The translations under genes were made by a program, and so were the position numbers. The notes under the pieces were generated by a model, which worked only from the letters and a program-made list of their open reading frames with translations, did not search any database and had not been told where the DNA came from. From contig VSDK01000496.1 in NCBI GenBank assembly GCA_009767595.1, forward strand, positions 252,276-316,275: 64,000 nt of DNA. The letters run 5' to 3'. Origin of the DNA: Symbiodinium kawagutii (Eukaryota; Sar; Dinophyceae; Suessiales; Symbiodiniaceae). Of this stretch, positions 22,201-34,200 are shown in pieces. Within the stretch, counting starts at the first letter, position 1, and each line of letters opens with the position of its first letter.

Positions 22201-25200
22201 CTTGTTGTTGTTTGGTTGTTAATTGGTTCGTTTGTTGGCTCTTTGGTCATTGATATTGGAGCACGGTTCCACCGCATGCCAGGCATCAACCCTGCGGATG
22301 AGGTGTACGACTTCGTGCAGGACTTTCAGCCAGATGTGCTGGTGGGCCATCCCAGTACCTAGGCCCAACGACCCGTGGCTTCCCAGTTGGATCAGGCTAT
22401 GGCTTCGGCGGTATGACCACCGTTTGGGCGCTCGCAACTGCGAGGGGTTACCACTGGATTGAGCAATCCCATGGTTTATGAATGTTTATGAACTGTTATG
22501 AACTTTTATGAAGTAGTTGGCAATACTTACTATCACAAGTAGTTACTATCATAATTTGTAATAGTCGTTGTTATCATACTTAGTTATATTCAACGATATT
22601 ATATGGCAATACGACCAACTACAGATAGGTATACAAAGTATGCGGTATGTGTGCAAACTGTTTGGAGGCCTGCCAACTCAGATTACTTCAACATCACAAC
22701 AGAAGTAACTCTTTTGTTGAACTGGGATGTGAGCATGCGAGGTAGACCAGCAGCCATATGGGGTCATCACAAGACCAATGCAGGCAAGGGATGGTTTGGT
22801 CGGCGGCCAATTTCTGATCCAATTTCCTTTGAAATTGTAGATTGGTTTCCCATTGTCATCATTGGTAGTGACGGTAGTGAAGGTTTGGTGAACGAAGAAA
22901 GCGAGTTCCTGACCATACCGTATGATGTTTAAGACAGGCCTCCCTCTAAGCCGTAAAGATGACCATGACATAGCTTGGGATTTGGGATGGCAAGCGGGGA
23001 CAGTGCGCTTATTTTCCATGTATTGACAACATGCAACGTTGCTAAGTTGTATGATACGTCCTTTTATCCCTCATGATGCTGCTGGAAAAGAACAATAATT
23101 GAAGAACAATGAGAAGCATTTGCCTATATATATATATATAAAGGTTGGAAATATCATCGAGATTCTGATTTCTGTGGTTAAGAATGGACGCTCACATCGC
23201 TGTCGGTGGATATTCTTCATAAATGTTCTTCATTCTACAAGGGATTCGCCCACAGGTGAAGACATCCAAGGCATCATTTCGTAGAGTGGGTCTCCACCAA
23301 CCATCCCAAGAGTGACCCCTTTGGCAAACCAAACCATTTTGGAGGTTTTGATCTTCCAAATTTTGGCAGTGGGTCAAAACCTTGTACCCCTGGTTCCCCT
23401 ATGATTAGCCATTGTTTTCCCATTATTGTTGGTTATTATCCCCCATTATTGGTTGGTGAATATTGAGCCTGATGGAACCTATGGCCAAACAATTTGTACT
23501 TTTCAGTACCCCAGATCCAGGGATCTGAGGCGCACACGCCCACGTCCCACGAGGCTTTGTACCGTTGATCGTGGTGGCGGAGGCGATGTCCGTGCCGTTG
23601 ATCAATGCCCTCTTTATGCCGCTGGGAAGCGAGGTTGATGATCAGGCCCTGGTGAATGGGGGTGGTATCATTTTAGGCGGAAAATATGGCTATGGGTCAA
23701 TATTAATCAACCAATCATGGCTTATAATAACCAACCAAATCATAGGGAAAACAATGGTTAATGACAAGGGAACCAGGGGTACAGGGTTTTGACCCATAGC
23801 CATATCATTTTAATGATAAAGCCATGGTGCGAATGGGGGATGATACAGTATCATTTTTATGAGGAAAGCATGATTTTTCGGTGTACCACCCTATTAATAG
23901 ACCAGTGTTTGCTTGCAAAATCTTGGCTTAACGTTACTCCCAAGCCACCCCAAACTCAGATGGAGAACTTGCGAACTCTGGGCTACCACCACTTGACAAT
24001 CCCAGCAGTGAGCAGTTGATGGTTCTGAGTAGCTCTTTGCGGATGTGTTGGTTCTCTTGCAGAGGCAAACAGCTGTGCCATTCAGTTGTTGGCTTAGCAA
24101 ATCGGCATTTTTTTTGGGTCAACACTATCGGCATTGTTTGTCTTAAGATATGGCCATAGGCTGGATCATCAAAACTTTGGCGGCGGGTTAGGTCCATGGA
24201 TTGACCAAGAGGCTAGGCAGTGTTTATAGCAACCTTGCTCCATATGCACAGGCTATTTCCACAGATTTGAAGCACCAATAATTTCTTTTTGGGTCCATCT
24301 TTAAGGGGGCTACTCAATTGATGACAACCAACCTCATGGCAACTTCTATCATTGGTGGAGCTTTTCTAGCTCTTCCCCCTAGGTTTTATCAGTGCTGGGA
24401 GTTCAAGTTCATGCCACAGAACTTCTTCTATCGTAGAACCTGACAAGCAACTGCTGATGTTGTCAGTTCCAAGCCATCGAAGCGAACCACAGATTCCAAA
24501 GGTGAAAAAGCCTTTTGCCACCTCATGCTTGACTAAGCTGACTATAGCTGACACCAATATAAACCACTATCGACCACGACTTTAATTAGTCATCCCAATT
24601 CAACTACAGCAGCCAACACCTCTTGCTGATACTTGTTCAGGTGTTGAAGAATACGGCTGCACTCTTCTGGTCATACCTTGATGATGTGAAGTCCAGTACT
24701 GTAGTCTTCTGTCAACGTTCAAGGTGGATTTCGAACATAGCAGGTGTATTTTTTGCATACCAATAAACAGGTCTAAGCCGTGATCACTGCAGAAATCATA
24801 TACCCAAGGTGCCAACTGTTCGCATAGCAGTTCTCCAACCTAACTTCCCTTCAGCACCACAGCAGCTCTCCCATCGTCCTTCAAGGCCGTTTCTTCCATC
24901 TAGGGTGGCTGCCCCTGTGTTCTTCTCAAAAGCTCAACTGGAGAAAGATGGACTCTCCGATCGACCACTGGAAGCACACAAGCTCTTCTGGGATATGTAC
25001 ATCAGCGCCGAGGATCCTTGGCTCCGCCGACCCTCATAGAGCTGGCAGTTAAACCCTAGGAGTGGGGATTATAACCATAGAAGTGCTAGTTAACCTTGCG
25101 CATCCAATCCGTAGGTCAGGTGTAGTATGGTGTAGTGGCTATAGCTACATGTGATATGTAGGTGCCCTTGATCATGAGTTGCAGCGGTGGTGCAACATAT

Positions 25201-28200
25201 GGCAGTTCCCATGTAACAATTGACGGTTAGCAAATGTTACAAAAAAGAACACCAAGTTGGAGACCAAAAGGGTTTCTGGTCGGCTACTGTCGCTCTTCGC
25301 ATAGAAAGTGCGATTTGCGAAGGTTAGAGGTACCTCAGGGTTTTGTTGGCCATCCACACTTGTATTGGATTTGAATGATCAATACACAAGATGGATTCAA
25401 GACCACCTTTAGCAATCCAAAAATTGGAAACCAGTCGCTTCGAAACCTGGAACCATGTGGTCCAAGTGGTTCCCACTTAATATTGCCAGTGCCTGGCTAT
25501 GGGTTATGGACTGTCAATCATTGCTGGGTCCAAAAATGCCGAAAAGCCCCAAGAAGTTTTGTGAGGTTCTTATGAACAAAACTGTTGTAGCAGCCCTGGT
25601 TTCGCACGTTTTTTTGTGGATGAACAACTGCTGCTTTCCTGTGGTTGCAGGGGATAGCTCTGTGAGTTGGTTGCCGCGGGTCCAGGAATTTCAGCACCTG
25701 CAACTGCTACGCCAGAAATGGAACCTTCGGCCTTACCAGGAGCGCGTTCGCGAGTCCGGGATGGAAGAGATCACGGGCTTCGCTGTTGGCCTGAGCACAG
25801 GGTGAGGGTCAATGGTCAGGTAGTCCTTGTTGGATAATGGGCGAATCATTGAATGGTTGATTCAATGGTGGATGGTTCTTAGCTAATTTTATGCTTGATC
25901 AAATAAGATGGTTAAGTAAATGTAACCATGTGGTTATTGATGGTTAGCTAGTGCTGAATGATGGGTATGGTGTTGATCCAGCGAGCAACCGATGGCCCCC
26001 TTGCACCTCCGTTGGGGCTTGGAAGGCGACTCTTGGCAGATTTTCGTTTTTTGAACACAAATGGCTATGGGTCAATATTAAGCATCAATAATGGCTTATA
26101 ATGACCAACCAAATGATAGGGGAACCAGGGGAACAGGGTTTTGACCCACAGCCAAATGGGTGTTTCTCAAAATAGGGTAAAAGTTATCTAACATTGACCT
26201 ATATGGCTATGGGTCAAAACCCTTAGTCCCCCTGGTTCCCCCATCATTAACCAGGCTGTTTTCCCAACATAGTTTGTTGGTGAACTTATCCCCCATGAAA
26301 TTGGCTGGTTAACTGCTTGACCCATAGCCATATTAACACCTTACAGTAGGAATCCATCCCTTTTTTGGACCCCCTACTTTGAGAAACCACCAAATCAAAA
26401 TCATCAATCTCATCTCCTGGGCTCTGTCTGGGGCTGACTTCGTTATCTTTTTTGAAGTACACTCCGGTGATCTAACATAGCTGGCTGGAAAATCACCATA
26501 TTTTATGGAGAAACCCTGGGAAACCATCAATAATTGGTGGATTTTCCATTGCTATGTTAGATCACCAGAGGGTACAAACAAGAAACATCCCATGATGTAT
26601 GCATGGTAATTACTTATAGCTGTCATATTCCAGTTTGAGTTCACAATTAGAATCATCCTTGATCTTTCGCCATGTTTTTGCGGGCTCCAGTTTAACATTC
26701 AAAAATGCCAAAGGCCCAAAAATGCCCTAAACATGGCTATGAACGAACCAAATCATCAAACATCAAACATAGCTATGAACAAACCAAATCATCTAATATC
26801 ACGGCCCCTAAAGCCCTGGCGGATTTGAATGACGCAACGTGTCGCAAGGGTTCGAGCTGGACCGGCGATGCTGCCGCAGGATGTCTTGGAGGTGCAAGCT
26901 GCCTACCACGCGTGTCCTGAAGCCAACTGTTGGAGTCGTTCCTGGGACGCCGTTGCTATGAAGCCATGGCTTTCTGTGTGCATGTGAAACCTACGAGTTT
27001 AAATTACCACTAATCATGAATCATAGGAGATAATAAGCAACAAACTTATGGTGAAACAACAACTACTTATGTGAACAAAATATGAAGAAGATATGAGGAA
27101 TAGATGAAGAATATATGTCTATGCAAAATGGTCCTTGTGAGGATGCTTATTGTGATATACATACTGTATACATATACATATGTATGTGCGTATGATTCAC
27201 GAGACCGCTAATGGTGGATTCATAACTTGACGCATGGGTTTTAATAATGGTTGATCATGGTTTATGATGGTTAATTCAGGGGTACTTCATGGTTGACAAT
27301 TGATGCATAGGAGGCATAGATTCATAAATTTGTTGGTGATGGGAACTTGCTTGTAAATGTTGCTTCGTCCCAATTAGGTTGATACGTTGCCATCCCATAT
27401 TGTTGTCGGTTGGTCATTATGGACCCACCGTCATTAATCATGTTCTCCGTTCACAACACCAACTGCCAACATGGACAAACGAACGTCCCAAGAGCTGAGC
27501 GATTCTGCCATTTTTGGGAAGCGCCCCATTTGGCGGCCGTCTGATGATGGCGCTTGTCATGATCCTTGAAGTTGACACCAAGCTGAACCCACTGCAACCT
27601 GTTTAGTTTACAGTGTATCAGCCACCTGTGTAGAAGCTAGACTACATTACTGGTTGGTGATGTAACGACAGCATCTCCAAGGACATCATCTGCAGAGCTG
27701 CGATGGAAGACAGGGTCAAACTATGCGACATGGCGTAAATATGAAGAGTAGGGTTTCCCCTCCTTGAGGCGTATCCAAGCAGAGATCATGGTGGATCATC
27801 CAGCATTTGATTGGGCAAGGTTGATGAGTATTCCCCATACAATAATTAAGCATAATTAGCCACAAATTAAATATCATTATTCTATAACCATTCTAAGCCA
27901 TTTATTAAGGGTCGAACCAGGGGAAACCACACATCCCTAACGTGGTGGAACAGCCTGTTGTACCTGTATCAATGACCCAGTGCTGGTCATGGTCGATTAT
28001 TGTATGTCATTGTTGGTTGTTGGTTCAACTATTCCTGGTTATTGTATAGTTACTTGTTGGTCACGGTTGGTCATATCAATATGGCTGTGGGTCAAAACCC
28101 TGTACCCCTGGTTCCCCATCATTCACCTTTGTTTTCCCTTGTTATTGTTGGTAAATCCTCCATGAACGTTGGTTGATTAAGAGCTTGACCCATAGCCATA

Positions 28201-31200
28201 TCTTCGTTGGAAAATCTTGGTTCGACTCCAAGATTTCCAGGAGCCCTGAGGTCATCTTCTCTCCGAGCCCTGCGATTTGCGCTGGGAGTTTCCCTTGGCA
28301 CGACAGACGGGGTGCCTCTTCGCAGATGCTCCAAAGGGCTACGCGGTGCCGGAGGAGCTGGTGCAGTTCATGCAAGGAGACACGAAGCCTCTCTACATTG
28401 GCTCCTCGGTGGGAGGATGTGGGCATGGCTGGTTGGTGGTTCAAAAACATCACACAGGAAACACATAGTGTAGTATTTGGGATTGTTGATTGATTGACGT
28501 TTATATTTGTTTTTTTGGAGGGGTTGAAGCCACCAACCAGATCGAGATGCGCAAAAAGATGATGAAATTCTTAGACCTTCATGATATCTACGTCCATTCT
28601 TTATTTCTTGGCCTTTGCAGAGCATACGAATGCACAGAAACCCTGGATCATGTAGATTACCATGGGAATATACAGCCAGCACCAACGATACAAAAACCCG
28701 CAACCCGCACAGCCTACAGGACCGATCTGGCTTGCCTTTGGTCCATGAGCACCTGAAGAGCTGTAATATCACCCATTCGATGGAAAAAAGGGGGTTCCAA
28801 CAGAATTCCTGGCAGTTTCCTGTTTCCAGGCGAGCATTTGCCAGAGTCTATGCTGCCTGTAACGATTGGGACAATCATTTCCAACTTGGTGGTTTTGTGC
28901 TTGTCAAAGCCAAGTGTTGCCTGCACCTCGAGTCTGTGACCCAACCTATCCGAGTTCCTTGGAACAGAAACGTACATCTATACCATCTATACCTTTATCT
29001 ATGTAACCTTCTGATACCAAGATATCTACACCTGTAGCTCTGGATGCCTCCGTGGATGCGCATCCCCACTTGGCAAGTGGGAACTAACTATGACTAGTTT
29101 GGTTCATCTATAGCCACCTCATAGGGTTTATAGCCATGGTGAGCTCTCTGAGCCATAGGGCCCCAGCTGCACATCCAGCCGTAGTTATGCTTGCTCACTG
29201 CTGCCACCATTCGCCAACCACCATGGCAAAACCATTCAACCATCCAAATAATCCACATTTCCCCACCAGCTTTCACCAACAAATCCATGAACTTCACCAG
29301 TTTTCGCCACGAAATTCACCAAGCACCATAGCGCTGTAGCGCTTGGTCCCCGGTGGCTCCCCGGTGGCTCTCCGGTGGCTCCCCCCTGGTAGCTCCTGCC
29401 GCTTGCCCTGGCGCCCCAGGTTTCGGCTCGTTGTGCGTGGGCGACTGCACCAAGGCGACGCAGAAGGTGATCCGGGCCTTGATGAAAGCGAGCCTTGGAA
29501 GGGCTGCGAGGCTCGCTGGTTGGTGGTTGGTTGGTGGATGTTGGTGGTGGTGAACCTTGGTTTAACCTTGGTTAGTGATGGTTTAATCTTGGTGACTGGT
29601 GGTTTAACCTTGGTGTGTGGTGGTTCATGGTGGTTTAACCTTGGTGTGTGGTGGTTCATGGTGGTTCATGGTGGTAACCTTCGAAGTTGAGTGCTGGTTG
29701 GTGGGTGATTAATCAACGGTACCAATGAATACCACTGATTAGTGGTAGCGAATCGATGGTTCAATGATGATTAGTGGGTACTTGATGGTGGATGATGATT
29801 GAGTTGTAGTAAACTAAATTTAGTTGATTGATGGTGGTGAATAGTGATGGCGAATAGTAGTGGTTCGTAGTGGTCCGCTTGGCGCTTGTAACCTGGGGAT
29901 GGTGGTGAATAGTGGTGGTTGATGTTGGTTAATTGTGGAAAGTGCTGAAGCTGGTACTAGTGGTTAATTGATGGTTGATAATGGTTTTATTGATGGTTAT
30001 GAATGGTGCAGGATGGTTGATATTGATATCAGCGATTATCAACCTCGTGTTCGTACCGGTCCACTGTATATTGATGTTGTGTCTTGAATTATAAGTAATG
30101 CTAGTCATAGAATGTGAGCGGTCATAGCAGGTGGGTAGGACCAGGTGAATGTGTTGTGGTTTGAGAGTGGGCTATACTTGCTAGTGGTACAGAGTAACAC
30201 CACCCAGTCAGCGAACTTAGATTATAACTAAGGCAAGTACCAGTTATAGTAGATATGACTATACTTAGTTGGCTTACAAACCAAATTACAACCAGGGGGG
30301 TACCACTCTGTAGGGCGTTATGATGCTGATCATGGTCCTGGTTTCCTCATGTCACTGTTGGCTCAGCAACGATGAGATAGCTCCACAGCAACTGTTCAGC
30401 AATCTGATGCCTTTGGGGCCGGTGATGGAAGCAGAGCTTGTCGCAGGGCTCATCCCTTGGGAGGACGAGCTCATGGTCAGCCAGCTACTAATGAGTATTT
30501 GCGCTAGAGGTTCTATCACCGGAATATCATTGGGATATCTTATCCAACAATTCTTAGGCAACTATGGTTCCACCAACTAGCTATTCACCAGTTGACGGTT
30601 ATTGCTTGATGTTCCCCCTCATATTTCACTGCCCTACCACATGAATTATGTTGCAACATGCACCCAAGAAGGAATATGTTTAAATCGACCTTTTGGGGCT
30701 GTCCCATCGATGGATATGGCCAAAACTGCCACCATACAATGCTCATTAAGGATGTATTCATGGTTCTATCAGCGTCCCCCCCGATTTTGGCTCTAGATGC
30801 TTATGGGTTCCCTAATGATTTGGGTCCACTACTGTACTTTTAACAGCTGGCAGTTGAAATTTTTTGAAGCTCTGATTGTCACTACCACTCATTCAGAAGC
30901 ATTTGCCATGGTTAACTGTCAGTATTAAGCATTCATTCGCCAACATGAACCATCAGCAACCATCAGTACGTGCCACTCTTGGTTCTTGCTTCCCGGCTTC
31001 ACCATCGCTGGCCTCGGCTTCACTCGTGGGGATCATCAGGTCATCATCAGCTCAATCATCAGCAGTAGCCTTGGTTAGTTCACCTATTTTATATGAACGG
31101 TATAAGCCACAAAAAGGGTAGTTACATTTGCCATGGTAGCTAAGCAGATGCTAACTTATACCCATGGTAAATCACCTTGTAAGGGAGGTGAACTATCCCC

Positions 31201-34200
31201 AATGACCATGGTTACAAACCCAATCAGGTGGCTTATAACCCCTATAACCATGGCAAATGACCTTCTAAGGTAGGTTGTAACAGCTGCGAGCCCTATAAAC
31301 TATACCCCCACTTACCTAAAAACTAAGTCAGGTGGCTTGTAACCCCTATAACATAGTGTAACCACCTGGCTAGCTAAGGGGCCCTACCTTCTATTCCAGG
31401 GGTTGTGCATGTCGCCTTAGGAGACACCCCGTGACTTCCGCGCCGCTGCGCTGCGTCATGGCGGGGGGCTGGGCAGGGCTGAGCCCCGAGCATTTGGACA
31501 GCGAAGCTGTGGATTTCGCAGCACTGAAAGAGTTGCGCGGCATGAAGCAATGGCGGGTGGGTGGGGTGGTGGGGGGTTGTAACTGTTAATCCCCTAGAAC
31601 TGTGAATAATAACCTTTATAACCCCATGAACCACCTTTATAATCCCCTAGAGGAATTAACAGTTACAACCACCTTTATAATCCCCTAGATTACAATTCCA
31701 ACAGTTTCTGGGCGCTTGGAACTGTTGGAATTGTTAATCTAGGGGATTATGAAGGTGAATCGCAATTAGGGGAGCCAACGATAATGGTTGAACAACGACT
31801 GGTTGGTGGTTTGATGGACATTTGGCTTATTTTTCCAAGTGTGGTGACAAATGATACAAATGCTTGGTTGGTTGACAAATAGTTTTCATAGGGGTTGCAA
31901 CCACCAACCAGATACATTCGACCACGAGAATCCATTTGCGATGAAGAACTTTTCGATGGTTTTGATCCTGAAACTTTTCCTGTTCGGCGGATCGCACTAT
32001 GCAAGTAGATCAGTTCCACATTCCTGAGTTCATCCGTGATGGTCATTGGGTATCATCCTATTAGTGGATACTATTCACCAGCACTTGTTGCATCCGCATC
32101 AGTATCATGGTAGGTGACGTGGCTTGGGGAGTTGTTCTTAGCTCATCGCTGAGAAGACACTTAGTCCTTGTTTGTTCTATGAAACTAGCAACCAAGAATG
32201 ATGGTGCTCATGTCATAAACTAAAGGATCTAAAGGGATAGGCTTGCGAAAGCACTACGAATACATGCTCCTCGTAGACATGCGGGTATGCCAAGCCATAG
32301 TGATACCCCCTAAAACCAATAGTTTCGTAGTAAAATGATCTTCTTTTGTTAGGTTATTAGTTACCCTATTTTGGCACATACCCATGCATTTCTGTTATCT
32401 ATTTAAGTATTTTTGGCAACGTGCAGCGAGCGGGCTGCAATGCTAGTTTTTATTGGGCTCTATGTCACTAGCACTGATTGCCATGCGCTAGCTGGCACGG
32501 GCTGGACATAGTGCACAATGCTACCACATTTTCTTCACGATCATCACTTTGCAGTCTTAGCTGGAGCATGCTGTAGGATTGTTAGTGTCATTTCAACTAC
32601 TCAGTGTTGTGAGTTACGGGGCGATCTTGCCAGGCTCTCCACCCCCCAACTATCTCAGCATCGTTATTTCCGGCCCCGAAGCCCCACCACTTTTTTGAGG
32701 TGTATACATGTAAATGTATAGACATATGTAAACGCACAAAATTTGGAAACACTATTTGCCACCATAAACATTATCCGTTTGTTTATCACCATTGATATCT
32801 TTAACAACCCGTAAGGATTATACAAACCATTATATCAGCCATTATCAAACATTACAATTTCAAACATTGTCATCCATCAACCCCGTCCATAGCTGCTGTC
32901 ATCCATGAACCATCCATTCACCCCATCAAGGACATGCAAGGACCATCAACCATCCATTTTCCGTCCACGAAGCACCATGAACCACAGCCATCAACCACCA
33001 TCCCCACTCAGCACGAAGCATAGCCATCAACTCACCATCCAAAACCAAGCATAGCCACAGCTCAAAGGCCAATGATGATTCATAGCCCAAACCCATAGAC
33101 ACAACCCATGGCCATAACCCATAGCCACAACCCATGGCCATAAGCCATAGCCACAACCCATAGCCATAACCATCCACAACCCATAGCCACAACCCATAGC
33201 CCCTAGCCTTCACCACTTCCCAAGTCTCCCAGGTTCGCGTCCTCCCACGTCTTCTCGTTGTCCGCTGCACCCCACGACTGGCTGCTGCCCCGCTGCTGCG
33301 GCGCGGTGCACCACGGGGGCGCGGGCACGGTGGCGGCGGTGTGCCGGGCCGGCATCCCCCAGGGCATCCTCCCTGTGGCCTGGGACCAGCCGTGGTGGGC
33401 GGAACACATGGAGGCCATGGGCGTTGGCACCTTGGTGACGTGAGTTGACGACTATGGATGGTTTATAGTGGGTAATGGTGGTGGTTAGTGATCCTTAATT
33501 AGATGGATATTTAGTGGTTTATAGGGGGTAATAGTGGTGGTGAATGATGGTCAATAATTAGTGGTTAGTAGTGGTTAATTGATAGTGGTTGATAATGGTT
33601 AATAAAATGGTTAGTGGTTAATATCGTGACTTGAAGAAACCACCGGGTGTGTGAAACCAGGGATTTCATGGTGGTTGATGATGGTTTGGTGGGCCATTTG
33701 ATGGTTCATGGTGTGGTTTGATGATGGTTGGCGGTGCTTGATGGTTGAGGATGGTTTGCTGATGGTTTGATGATGGTTTGATAGTGGTGATTGATGGCTG
33801 ATGATGGTTCATAATGGTTGATAAAGGCTGAGATGATGGTTAGTGATGGGAAGCAATGGCGGATGATGATTAGTCACGTTTGACAATGGTTAAGACGGCT
33901 CAATCGTGAGTGACCCTGACTCTTCGGTAGTCACATGACATTGAGTGGAACCAATAACTCTTGATTGGGCCTGCAGTAGAGGTCATAGTCCTTGGTAAAT
34001 CAATCAGCATAGACATTATGGGATTCCGTGCTACGTAACCAATCAGTTTTAAATCATCTCGCTATTATTCGGTCAATAGCAATAGCGGGGATTGCTACCT
34101 AACATGGGAATTCCTTTTGGTGAACCAGCCGTTGAGCAGATGACACAGGGGTGAGATGGTTCCAGAACTCGAGCAGCATTGACTTGAGGTAAGCTGGACA

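Larger units (their letters stand above)
19490..22261. other. Right part of glucosyltransferase intron 2
   Basis: AT-rich sequence with (TA)n at 21041-21112, a family-A element at 21293 and a (TTG/CTG)n-like tract at 21781-21925. A plus frame at 20785-20898 (KIREAFPMSFDPKEAIQ, then basic) looks partly coding but is short and unplaced. No exon of the host gene is identified. Confidence 0.5.
25795..28250. other. Glucosyltransferase intron 5
   Basis: Crowded with inverted-repeat elements: family A at 26059, 26201 and 28079, family C at 26458 and half family-B ends at 26156 and 26340-26393. A coding-like island near 26875-26935 is open in two plus frames but is not needed by the gene model. Confidence 0.6.

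Noticed and set aside
24809..25039. Independent 76-codon gene
   Set aside because: No start context or motif. At most an extra exon of the glucosyltransferase, listed as such at low confidence.
28208..28240. tRNA gene suggested by TTGGTTCGACTCCAAG
   Set aside because: Only a T-arm-like hairpin is present. No acceptor stem, D-arm or anticodon arm can be drawn around it.
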